Shown: positions 1 to 8,606, counted from the stretch's first letter. The stretch: 10,257 nucleotides of DNA from Ettlia oleoabundans (GCA_019693395.1 JAAMXP010002861.1:1-10257), one strand, 5' to 3'. Notes: generated from the letters alone by a model not told the origin. Numbers and translations: made by a program.

Positions 1-3000
1 CCACTTAATAGCCTCACCCGAGTCGGCCATGAGCTGCCGCTGCACCTCGCCGCGCCGCACTTCCGCTTCGGCGGCTGCCCTGCAAGCAAGGGTCGCCTAC
101 GCTAAGCTGGTTTGTTTCATGCATAGGCACGCTACAACCCACCAAGGAGCCCTGCGTGCAGCCTGCTGCAATAGCTGGCCTTGACACGGCTGTCCCTAAC
201 CCGCAACTCTCCCTCAGCTGGAACTTCTTTTTGGACGCACTTTTTGAACTTGCCCTCCTGCGCCGCCTTCTGCTGCAGCTCCGCCACCAGCCGCTCTAGG
301 TAATGGCCGCTAGTGCGCAGCGCAATGAGCTGCTTGAGCTTGTCGCCTGCACACAACAAGCTTGGCAACACGACAAGTTTTCAATGTTCGCAGCGGAGAG
401 CAGTACCGAGGCTGCAACGCGAAGCCACCTGCTGCGCCAGGGAACAGAGCCTGCATGCCTGGCTAGAAGCAAGTGTCTCCAGCGAGAGGCAGTCTAATGC
501 AGCACACACATGCTCTTGCTCTTGCTGTAATCACTACCGTCATGGGCAGCCAGGCAGGCGGCGAGCAGACTCAAAGCAAAATAAAAAAAGCAGGCTCACC
601 GCTGAATTGCGCCAGCGCGGCATCCGCCGCCTCCAGCATGCTGGCTGCCATGTCGGAGCTGACGTGCTGTGCTGCGTCGGGAGCTGAAGCCATGAGCAGC
701 TCGCTGCCCCTGCCGGACAGCTCACGACCGCGCTGGATGAGGAAGGCCCGCAGCTCAAAAAGATCATCCAGCAGCCTGCCCCGGTAGGAAGCATCCTCAA
801 CCAGCCGCCGCACGGTGGCAGGCTCGTCAATCGGTGCCGCCGTCCCCGCTGCTGCCGAGCTGTTTTCGGCAGCGGCTGCTTGAGCACTGCCACTAACGCC
901 AGCGGCCTGCCGCTGCTCCTGCTGCTCTGTCTCCTCCCCCACCCCGCTGATGCCAATGTCCCAGCTGATTTCGACTGGCGCCGAGTGGGCGGCAGCCGCC
1001 ACCTCGTCAGCACCTGCCCCTGCCTCTGCCAACTCTAGAGGTGCTGCTTCCACATCCCAGCTAATGCCACCGCCGCCACTGGCAGATTCCTGCGCAGCCG
1101 CCAGATCAGAGGCATCCAGATCCCAGCTGATGCCAGCCGCCGACTGCTCAGCAGCTTCTCCATCGCCAGGCTGGCCGCCGCCCACCACCTGCAGCGCAGC
1201 ACCCAGGTCCCAATCCACCTGCAGCCCCGTGCTGCTGCTGCTGTCGGCAGCGGCTCCTCCACCGTTGGCTGCCGCCTCTGCGGCAGGCACCTGTGCTGAG
1301 GCTGCCGGAGGCTCCGTACGGCCCTCCCGCACCTCCTGAAGCACCGGCAGTACGTCTGCTTGCGCCCCGCTCCCCTGCTGCTGCTGTTGCTGGCCGCCAG
1401 CCACTGCCGAGAGATAGTACCGCAAGCCCTGAGTCACACCCTCCGCCTGCAGCGCCTCCACCGCCGCACCAGCCAGCGCCGGCAACTCGGCTGTCAGCCC
1501 CAGCAGCCCGCCACGGATGTTGCCGCTGTCAATGCCAAGCGCCTGGCACTCCTGTACTCCAGCCACACACAGCCAAGAGGCACAGCGACTGGTGTCAGGT
1601 CCGGTCTAGCAAGTAGGAGGCGAAGGAATTGCTTTGGGGTCCAGCCAGCCAACAAGCCACCCAGCCAGCCAGGTGAGAGGCACAGCAACTGCTTTCAAAG
1701 CCCACCCAGCCACCCAGCCACCCAGCCAGCCAGGGCAGCAATTGTCACATCCAGCCAGGCAGCAACCCTGCCCAGAATGGCCTTGCATTGGATACCAGGC
1801 TACTTGGGCAGGCAGCCAGACAACCGGGGAAAACTGGGAGGCAGCAACCAATGCACGAGAATGAATCCATTGAGCATGTCAGTGACACAATCAAGCAAGC
1901 CACTCACACAGGCGGCCAGCGCGCCCACCTGCTCAGTTGGCAACACACTTGCACACGTGTCAAACACCACAAAGGCAGCCGTCTGCCCTCGCACACTCAG
2001 CCAGCGCACCCACCCACCCGCTGGAAGTCGGCGGCCGCCGCTGCCGCGCTCTTGTGCGCTTCAGCCTTGCGGCGCTCCAAATCTGTCAGCTGCGGAAGCA
2101 GGAAGTGCAGTGGGAGAAGGAAGAAACCAACGTAGGCGAGGGATGACTGAGTACACAGGCAGAGGGCCAATGGTGGCTGAAATAGCAGCGATGGAGATGT
2201 AGTGGTGTGTGTGGGTGGGATCGAGGGCGGAGGACAAACCATACGCAGAGCCATTGCAGCTTTCACAGCCCAGCAAGGCTTGCAAGGCAATGGGAGATGG
2301 TCTGCTGCCCAAGTTGCACCAATGCAACAAGGCACAGGCGTTGGGTGGAACGCACGGTAGCCTCGAGGCGCTGCAACAGCGCTGCTCCCTAGCACACGAC
2401 CCCAGCACACACGAGTGGCTGGCGGTTGTGGCGGCCCTACCTGTTGCTGGTACTTGGCTGCCTGCTTCTTGAGGAACGGGATCTCGTAGTCGGCGTTGCG
2501 GCACAGCGCCTGGGCCGCCTCTGCCACATAAATCACTGCAGGGTTGATGAAAAAGGGGAGAGCACGAGGAGGAATTTAGATAATATTAATACACATTACT
2601 TGAGAAGGGCAGTAGTGCAGTAGTCAAGCATATACTAGGGGTGCACCTGCAGGCCACTTTGGCCGGACCGTGCATGCATCGCGCAGGTGTGGCGCTGGCC
2701 CACACATGCTGATAGCACCACTGCACAAGGAAACTGCAGTTCAAACGCGCGGGCCAACGACAAATTCACAACAATCCTCGCAGTGCAATGTACACCTTGC
2801 GAGCACCACCAAAAAAGCACCACAACCCCCCAAAAATGCCTCCCAGTGATTTCATCCACGCAACAATACTGCTTGCGCTAGCGATAAGCGGGGGGGCGGT
2901 TCCCAAGGGGGGGCCGTAGGCCTTCCTCCCAGCCCAACTGTATCACCTTATCATACCGAGATAAATACCAACATTCCACCCACCAACCCACTCTGCCCCT

Positions 3001-3775
3001 CACCCACTCACGGTTGTATTCATAAGCCTTGACAATCTTCTCCCAGGCGCCGGCTGCGCCCTTAAGTGACCCCAGCAGGCTTTTCTCTGCCGTCTCGCTC
3101 AGCTTCACCAGCACCTGACGTGCCTGGAAGTAATCCAGCGGCGCCTCGTCGCCGCCTGCAGAGGAAGGAAGCCGGAAAGGAAAGGTGAAAGACAGGCGGC
3201 AGAATCAATGCTCCAGGGCGCAGCGGGCCCGAGAGCAAGGCAGCAACGGTAGCGGGGTAGACTCATCAAACGCTGTGCAAGCAGGGTGAACCACCACGAT
3301 GATACGCCAAAACAAAGCCAAGGCTGCAGAGCACCCCTAATCTCACCCTCAAACTGGCCCAAGAAGCCGGCCGGCAGCTCCCGCACCGCCTCGCTCGCCT
3401 TAGCCTGGATAGCCTGCAGCTTGCGATTCCAGTCGGAGGGCACCTGCTTGCGGTCAACCTGCAGGCAGGCGGGTAACCAAAGTCAGGAAGGCGGGTGCTA
3501 GCGGCAGCACGGCAGCGGGCACTGGCCGAGGGCGGCCTCCCAGCACTGTGCTCCGCATGCCAGTGCTACAAGTCTCGTGCTCGCTCTAGCATATAGTCAA
3601 CCCGACATCCCAGAGCCGACGGGGTGCGGCGGGCTCCACAGAGACCGCGATCGCCCGCCCACGCCCTTGTGCTCACCAGCCACTCGCTCATCTTAGCATA
3701 GTTGATGTCGATCGGAAGCTCTGCCTCGGCATTGGGCTTGGCGAAGCCCTCACCCGCAAGTTTCGCCGTGAGCAT
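1..3775 (-). CDS. CDK5RAP3: CDK5RAP3/C53 homologue, UFMylation E3 cofactor and ER-phagy receptor (3' end outside window)
   Basis: Exons on the minus strand: 3775-3677, 3458-3347, 3155-3012, 2535-2441, 2089-2018, 1551-600, 346-241 and 79-18. All junctions are GT-AG with matching phases and give 547 codons plus one base; the next donor (gtgagg) starts at 17. C53 binds the UFM1 ligase UFL1-UFBP1 at the ER and recruits ATG8 when ribosomes stall (family knowledge). Blocks recognisable from human/plant C53, in order: PIDI at residues 21-24; EWLVDRKQ across the exon 1/2 join; NADYEIPFLKK at 132-142; GIDSGNIRG at 180-188; a disordered Ala/Gly/Gln loop (about 226-420) with a Q6 run and four shuffled ATG8-interacting motifs; RLLDDLFELRAFLIQR at 433-448; and GHYLERLVAELQQK near 505-518. 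The first ATG of the frame is at 3775, with a poor Kozak context (C at -3). Human C53 is 506 residues; the extra length here is in the loop. The last conserved coiled-coil segment is missing because the window ends. Identification is firm; exact junctions are slightly less so. Confidence 0.93.
955..1218 (-). repeat. Cluster of four shuffled ATG8/UFM1-interacting motifs in C53
   Basis: Within the large C53 exon the loop encodes VDWDL (1218-1204, residues 286-290), ISWDL (1131-1117, 315-319), ISWDV (1065-1051, 337-341) and ISWDI (969-955, 369-373), spaced 29, 22 and 32 residues apart. Human C53 has IDWG and plant C53 has IDWD motifs at the same place; these shuffled AIMs bind both UFM1 and ATG8 (established for the family). 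Three of the four copies here have Ser where the family usually has Asp. The flanks are acidic and rich in Ala, Gly and Ser. The Ile/Val-x-Trp-Asp core is kept in every copy, which suggests function. The binding itself is inferred. Confidence 0.85.
1552..2017 (-). other. C53 intron 5, with degenerate repeats and a G-quadruplex motif
   Basis: This 466-nt intron has donor gtgggt at 2017 and acceptor gtacag ending at 1552. It holds no coding signal that fits C53. The plus strand shows clusters of CCAGCCAGCCA around 1640-1670 and 1705-1733. A 16-nt segment, AGAGGCACAGC(G/A)ACTG, occurs at 1576-1591 and again exactly 100 nt later at 1676-1691, pointing to an old, decayed tandem duplication. On the transcribed (minus-sense) strand 1723-1701 reads GGG-N5-GGG-N5-GGG-N1-GGG, a canonical G-quadruplex pattern in the pre-mRNA. 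Confidence 0.7.
2090..2440 (-). other. C53 intron 4
   Basis: This 351-nt intron has donor gtaggg at 2440 and acceptor ttccgcag ending at 2090, joining ...KYQQQ to LTDLER... in phase 0. Open frames that cross it on both strands show no recognisable protein similarity. I see no repeat or regulatory element in it. Confidence 0.75.
2536..3011 (-). other. C53 intron 3, with paired seven-G runs
   Basis: This 476-nt intron has donor gtgagt at 3011 and acceptor ccctgcag ending at 2536. The join completes a Leu codon between ...YEYN and IYVAEA.... The plus strand has two runs of seven G (2890-2896 and 2907-2913) ten bases apart, so the transcript carries paired C7 tracts. No coding content is recognisable. 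Confidence 0.75.
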
Positions 3776-4096
3776 CGGCCTGCGATGGGCGCTCCTGGCT
3801 GGCAACAACTACACGCAGCTCCTTGGGGCAATCTAAATCAGTGATCAGGCAATGGCAAGCTCACAAGTGGGTCTTGTAGAGCACAGCATTCTCAGCATTC
3901 TCCGCATGTTTGTGGATGCATTGGGCGGTTGGCATCAACTCGATTGTTCTTGCATTATCCCGCCGCCAAAGCTGAACGGGCTGCTGGCACTGGGTAGCTT
4001 GCCACATGTATGCAGTGATTTCGTCCCGCAGAAACGTCCCTTCCCAGGCTTCTCCAACCCTTGTTGATAGTCCTTGAGGTGTTTGGCAGCGCAGAC
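3776..4096. promoter_or_regulatory. Divergent promoter region between C53 and NAA35
   Basis: These 321 bp separate the C53 ATG (minus, 3775) from the NAA35 ATG (plus, 4097), so both promoters and both 5' leaders must fit here or overlap. There is no convincing TATA box. A CCAAT pentamer lies on the minus strand (3924-3920), about 145 nt upstream of the C53 start. A GC-rich CCGCCGCC stretch lies near 3960-3968. The head-to-head layout suggests a shared bidirectional promoter; transcription start sites cannot be placed from sequence. Confidence 0.6.
3852..4067 (+). other. Candidate 71-codon upstream ORF before NAA35
   Basis: An ATG with a strong context (G at -3, G at +4) opens a 71-codon frame ending 29 nt before the NAA35 start, out of frame with it. 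If NAA35 transcripts start upstream of 3852, this would be an upstream ORF that could reduce NAA35 translation. The predicted peptide resembles nothing I recognise. If transcription starts downstream of 3852 it is irrelevant. It lies wholly inside the divergent promoter region, so chance is a real possibility. Confidence 0.3.
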
Positions 4097-7000
4097 ATGG
4101 CCGCGGATGAGGCGAGCTGGCTGGACGCCCAGCCCTTTCTGCAGCGGGTGTGCGACGAGTTGGCGGTGGGCGAGCTGCTTCACGGTCCCTCTTTCTCCCT
4201 CTTTGAATCCACCACTGCCATCGAGATCGGCGACCCAAAGATGGACATAGGCCTGCACCGCGCTCAGGAGACGGGCACCGTAGAAGAGCTGATAGCCGCT
4301 GGCGGGGCACCCGTGGCGCTGCCGCCTCCTCTGCTGCTTGCCTGCATGGACCGCCTGCTATGCCTGGAGGCCACCTGGCACACAGGATCCATGCTGCCAC
4401 AGACGGTGTTCACCTCACTCTACATGCTGCAGCCAGACAGGTGAGGAGGTGCTGCATTTCGGTGCTGGATAACCTACAAAGTTTGGTTTCGGCAAGCACT
4501 CAGCTCTCGGAACACATACGTGTTGGCCATAATATTGGTCCCAACTTGCCGCCCTACTGCTCTAGATTATTTTTCGGCTTCTTGCTGTGGTGGGCCCAGA
4601 GTACACATTGGGAGCAAACTCATGTTGCTTTTCTCACCTTCTCTCTCACTCTAGGCTGGCCGTCAACGTTCCGCTACATGCCTTCTGCCTTGGTCTGCGC
4701 TCTGCTTGTTCTGTGTTTGTGGACATGGCGCATGCTGGCTCCGTCACGGAGGTGAGGCAAACATGTGCAGCTATGCTGACTTTCAAGAAAGCAACAACCC
4801 AAGTTGCTTGCTTGCTTGCTTTGCACCCGTTTGTGCATGCTGCATCAACAATCGACTGCTGCATGCCCCTGCATATCTGCTACACAGGACGAGGATTTCT
4901 TCGTGCACACCTTTGGCATTCGTATGCTGGACTTGCCGGGTAGCAAGCCTGTGGCAGCAGCGCTGCAGGTGCTGGCTACCGCAGAGGAGCAGCTTGAACA
5001 ACGGGTAGCGGGGGATGGCGGCAGCAAAGCCAGCCCCGGCAGCGGCAAGAACAGCAGCAAAGGCAGCAGCCTACAGCAGCAGAACCAGCAGCAGCCTCCT
5101 TCTTGGGCAGAAAGTGCGGCAGCAGCAGACGATCAGGCAGATGCTGGGCAGGACGGCGTGCAGCCAGTGCCTGTCCCCACCATTGAACAAGCCGCTGGGC
5201 TGCTGGCTCGCATCCGCTTTCGCCGCCTGCTGCTGGAGGCACTCCAGTCGCTGCAGCAGTACAGCCAGGCAGGCGTGGAAGCTGCGAGGAAGCAGTGCCA
5301 GCTGGCAAAAGCGCAGCTGCAGCTGGTGGCAGAGAGCGCCAGCCTGACGGCGCCTCTAGAGGAGGCCCCCGGCTTTGTGCCGGATGTCAACCGGCGTCAC
5401 ATGGGCCTGGTGCCACCCAGGCCTGTGCATGTGAGCGCTGCTGTGGGGTGCGCTGCACGCTATTTGCCACACTCTCGGCTCGGGAATCACTAGAGCTGGT
5501 GAACCTGGGCAGTCACGGAGGTCAAGCTCTCTATATATGGATGGTTGACACACTGCGCTGATGCTCGGCCGTGTTTCGCTGGCCTTCGCCTAGGTTCATG
5601 GTCAAGGCAGTGGGCTGCTTGCGCTTTAAGATCCTTGCCCGTGTTTCACCTTGCAATTGACCCCGCTGAGAGTGCGCTATGGCCATGCTGTGCTCTGCTC
5701 TGCAGGAGGTGGCTTTCGAGCAAGCGATAGAGCACTGGCAGCTCGTGCTGCGTGGCCTGGCTGGTGCCCTGCACTCGTTGCTGTTTGTGCGGGGCAGCTG
5801 GGCAGCGCTGAAGACCACCCTGGTCGACTTTGCAGCAAAGGACCATCATGCCATAGTGCGATCAGCCATGCACTTGCAGCTCATAAAGCCGTTGCCACCA
5901 TCCACATCAGCCGCCGCAGCGAGCACCGCTCTGGGCACCCCGGTGCCACAGAATGGCGGCACCAGTGGCGGCGGCGCTGTCAGCAAGCTGAGCGGCGGTG
6001 GAAAGAAGCCTGCTGCAGAGCTGCCGCCGTGGTGCCCAGGGCAGCAGATGGTTTGCCGCGAGTTCGGGGCCACGCTTTCTTCCGTGCCGGGGCCAGAAGT
6101 GGCGCTGTTTATTGAGCAGGCAGCGATTGCGGTGAGCTAACACTCAGGCAGCTTCTCCTGTCCTTGAGCTATAGCCCTGCTGCCAAGTTATTTCCCATGC
6201 TTGAGTCTTGGAGGCTCCCACAAGCAGCTGCATTCCGCCCTCCTCCGCCTCTTGATGTCCCGGACAGCAATCGCCACGCTGTCAATAAAACTAAAAGCTC
6301 CTTCCCCTTTCAACGTGCTTAACCTCACACAGACTCAGCCAACCTCCCTCCCCTTGCAGATCCAGGGCCAGGCGTACGCTCTGTGCCTCAACCGCTGCCG
6401 CCAGCGCCGCCGCTTGCGCCGCCAATTGGAGGACTGGAAGAACATTTTCGACCACGCCTTCAACGCAGGCAAGCCTGCCATTACTGCTTTTTTCAGGGTT
6501 TACACATCCTGCCCCGTGGCACCCATGCAACCGGTTGACGGCATGTGTGGTTGTGGCTGCTGTTGTCACCACACCTGCGGCACCTTGCTTGTTGAGTTGC
6601 TTCGTCTCTCTTCTTCTGGAATAAAATAGGCCACACTAGTGACTCTTTGCAACTGATTCCTTAGTGATTGTGTGCAAGTGCACTGCTGCAAACCATTTCT
6701 ATCGAACAACAACAGGGTAGTGTTCCATTAGCTGCTGCAACCATTCTATTATACCATGTCATGTGCTCCATTGGCTGCTGCAGATGTCTCTCCAGACATG
6801 CAGGCCTGGCTAGCCAAGGCTGGCTGGCGATGGCAAGGGCATCATGAGGGGCTGCTGCAGGAGCAGGTGTGCACCCCCCATTCATGCGTTTATCTCAATT
6901 TTCGAGTAAAACTTTACTTTTGTACCACAGAATGGTGCTGCATTAGTTCAGCATTGTGGGAAGGTGAACACCGGCCGGATTGGAGCACAACGGCGCTGCT

Positions 7001-8606
7001 TATCGTAATGGAAGTCTCATTGCCCACAATCTGAGCCAAGCCTGCCATTGTTGCGTGCTGCCCTCGGTGCCATTCAGGGTGTCGCGGCGACTTGGGCCGA
7101 GCAGGAGACTGCCTGCTGCGCTCTGCTGCATCTTCAGCTCGGCTTCCCGCTGGATCTGTACTGCCCGTATGAGTACTGCCAGCTGTACTGGTACTGCGAC
7201 TATCTGCTGGAGTGCCAGCACCTGAGGGGCCACCTTTTACACAGCTCGGCACCTGCACCGCCAACTAAGCGCAGCGGCGGGGCGGCTGGCGGGCGCGGCG
7301 GCAAGCAGCGCAGCGGGCGAGGGGGCGGCAGCGGAAGCGGCAGCGGGCAGCTAAGCGTGGCAGAGCAGGCGGTGGCAGCGACAGAGATCGAGGTGGGTGA
7401 CTTCTTAGCTGCTACACTAAACCCCGCCACACCCATTCCGTTCTCGTCTCGCAAAACAGAGTTCATACCTGGAAGCTGCTGCCGACGTGTCTCCCTTGTG
7501 GCTTCTGGCCGTGCCTGGCCGCCTCCGCCCTGCCCCTCCTGTGAACTGCAGCTGTTGCTGTTGGAAGTTGAGCGGCTTATGTGCGGTGGCATGTTCCGAG
7601 CTGCCATCGCATTGCAGCAGCTAGGATGCATCGTACCACCGGGCACCCTCTTCAACTCAGGTGGGTCATTTGGGAGGCTTCGTGCACATTTCATAGCGGC
7701 GTGCAACTGTGTATTTGTGTAGGCTTTGAAGCGTTCCTTGGTCACTGGCTTGAGAGGGTGGGGGGATGTGTGCCCAAAACTGGAATGCTTACTTGGAAAC
7801 CTACGCAACAGTAACACTAAATTGCCCAACAGTCAGCGCTGCGGAACTGATGATTTGCGCAATGAAAGGACTGTCCATCTGCGAACCCTTCCGGTTTACA
7901 CTCCACACTTCGCTGCCTGCCCGTCTGCCCATCTGCCCGCTTGCGCCACACCCCCTGCAGAGGAGCAACGTTATGACCAGCGCTTTGGCTGCCTGGAGCA
8001 GCTGTGCCGCCCTAACTACCTCCCTTATGAGCACTACCGCGTCAGCACGGATGCCACAGACCTGCCGCCTGCGAGGGTGCTGGCGGTGGCGCTTTCCAGC
8101 TTCCAGCGTGCAGCCGAGCGAGCAGGCGGGCTGCTGAAGGCGGCGCCGCTGAAAGCGCTGATGCGGCAGGAGCAGGCGAGGGGTGGCAGGCTGAAACTTG
8201 CTGGCTACCTGCCCAGCTGCCTCATACTGGGTCCGCAATACTGTTCGACTGTCCCAGGAACGGCTGGCAACTTGTTTCCCGAGCCTGCGGCTGTCTGCCT
8301 GGGTTTCGTGTCTCTTGATTGCATAATTATGTATTTCGCCAGCTCATCGTTAACGTTTGCCTCATGCAGGTTCGGCACTTACTATGCGTGCAGCGGGTTG
8401 CCACCCAGAACGCGGTAGCTTGCAAGCTGCTGGCTGCCACGGCAGCACGCTCGGCAGCAGGCGCAGCGGGCACAGCAGCAGGAGCAGCGGGCACAGCAGG
8501 AGCAGACGGCAGTCAAGCGCCGGCCTTCAAGGCACATTTTGACTTCAAGGCTGCATTGGCCGGCAGCGTAGCGCAGTTCTATCCATGCGTTCTGCTGAAG
8601 AGCTGA
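4097..8606 (+). CDS. NAA35: NAA35/MAK10 homologue, auxiliary subunit of the NatC N-terminal acetyltransferase
   Basis: Ten exons: 4097-4440, 4655-4751, 4888-5430, 5706-6131, 6360-6468, 6784-6866, 7078-7392, 7552-7660, 7961-8175 and 8370-8606. They sum to 2478 nt, 825 residues plus TGA. NAA35 scaffolds the catalytic NAA30 and NAA38 subunits; NatC acetylates Met-Leu/Ile/Phe/Trp N-termini on ribosomes (family knowledge). Conserved blocks in family order: VGELLHG near 24-30; IEIGDPKMD at 42-50; HAFCLGLRSAC in exon 2; RFRRLLLEAL at 257-266; GFVPDVNRR at 309-317; NRCRQRRRLRRQLEDW in exon 5; GFPLDLY at 556-562; YEYCQLYWY at 565-573; MCGGMF in exon 8; NSEEQRYDQRF at the exon 8/9 join; NAVACKLLAA in exon 10; and a C-terminal FDF...FYPCVLL. 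The start has a good Kozak context (G at -3, G at +4). Human NAA35 is 725 residues; the excess is low-complexity insertions at about 188-242, 391-436, 599-624 and 773-797. Introns 5 and 9 fit best as GC-AG. The exon 6 to 8 boundaries are the least certain. Confidence 0.92.
4804..4819. repeat. (TTGC)4 microsatellite in NAA35 intron 2
   Basis: Four perfect TTGC units lie in the 136-nt intron 4752-4887, followed by an imperfect TTTGC. It is a short simple repeat of no evident function and a possible length polymorphism. Confidence 0.7.
5008..5172 (+). repeat. Ser/Gly/Gln-rich insertion in NAA35 exon 3
   Basis: Residues about 188-242 form a low-complexity stretch (Gly/Ser/Lys, then Gln/Asn-rich, then Ala/Asp-rich) between the conserved segment ending EEQLEQRV and the conserved IRFRRLLLEAL helix. 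The human protein has only a short charged linker here. The frame stays open with no splice signals, so it appears to be translated, disordered and lineage-specific. Confidence 0.7.
6469..6783 (+). other. Probable GC-AG intron (NAA35 intron 5)
   Basis: The exon ends AACGCAG and the intron would start gcaagc, close to the GC-donor consensus AG|GCAAGT, and end ggctgctgcag at 6783. The join gives ...HAFNADVSPDMQAWLA... in phase 1, which fits the family's helix (human ...DEAEKVDAAL...). A GT alternative exists (donor gtttac at 6500 with acceptor ending at 6801) but adds GKPAITAFFR and removes the Asp. cDNA would settle it. Confidence 0.65.
7270..7347 (+). repeat. RGG-like Gly/Arg/Ser linker in NAA35 exon 7
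   Basis: Residues about 599-624 are nearly all Gly, Arg, Ser and Ala, with RGG spacing (GGRGG, SGRGGG) and then alternating Gly-Ser. They sit where animal NAA35 has a lysine-rich stretch before the conserved MCAGMF-like motif. The positive charge is kept although the sequence differs, so a ribosome- or RNA-contacting role similar to the basic animal segment is plausible but inferred. Confidence 0.65.
7661..7960 (+). other. NAA35 intron 8
   Basis: This 300-nt intron has donor gtgggt and acceptor ccccctgcag, and joins ...TLFNS to EEQRYDQRF through a split Glu codon. Its last 60 bases repeat the pattern CTGCC(C) several times, forming a long pyrimidine-rich tract. Nothing else is recognisable in it. 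Confidence 0.75.
8176..8369 (+). other. Probable GC-AG intron (NAA35 intron 9)
   Basis: Exon 9 must join exon 10 in phase 0, because acceptor ctcatgcag ending at 8369 opens VRHLL in frame. The in-frame candidate with a good consensus is GAGCAG|gcgagg at 8176, a GC donor. It gives ...MRQEQVRHLLCVQR..., matching human ...DHEVNRILKVAK. GT donors nearby are in the wrong phase or add a long non-conserved tail (for example gtgtct near 8308). The intron is 194 nt. Confidence 0.65.
8463..8499 (+). repeat. In-frame 21-nt tandem repeat near the NAA35 C-terminus
   Basis: A 16-nt core (GCAGCGGGCACAGCAG) occurs at 8463-8478 and again at 8484-8499, a period of 21 nt or seven codons. It encodes Ala/Gly/Thr repeats (AAGTAAG, then AAGTAG) inserted between the conserved KLLAA segment and the C-terminal FDF...FYPC block. 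This is probably a recent slippage expansion that keeps the frame. Confidence 0.7.

Noticed and set aside
540..1013. 157-codon minus-strand frame over the C53 loop
   Set aside because: It is a different frame of the same exon. The other frame carries all of the C53-conserved blocks and continuous splice phase.
1640..1740. Short regular CCAGCC repeats that could suggest a CRISPR-like or satellite array
   Set aside because: The units are 4-8 nt without distinct spacers and lie inside a spliced intron of a eukaryotic gene.
1360..2202. 280-codon open frame on the plus strand
   Set aside because: It lies opposite C53 exons 5 and 6 and intron 5. The translation is low-complexity (Ser/Pro/Gln repeats) with no recognisable motif, and it is best explained as the antisense shadow of GC-rich coding DNA and CCAG repeats.
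5431..5705. Extra coding exon between NAA35 exons 3 and 4
   Set aside because: The join PPRPVH/EVAFEQAIEHW is in phase 0 with good GT and AG sites and fits the family spacing (plant ...PPRAIKILSWKKAIEYF...). No open segment in between adds a conserved block.
7200..7829. 209-codon open frame on the minus strand
   Set aside because: It runs antisense to NAA35 exons 7 and 8 and their introns. It is Pro/Arg-rich because it mirrors the Gly/Ser linker, with no family resemblance.
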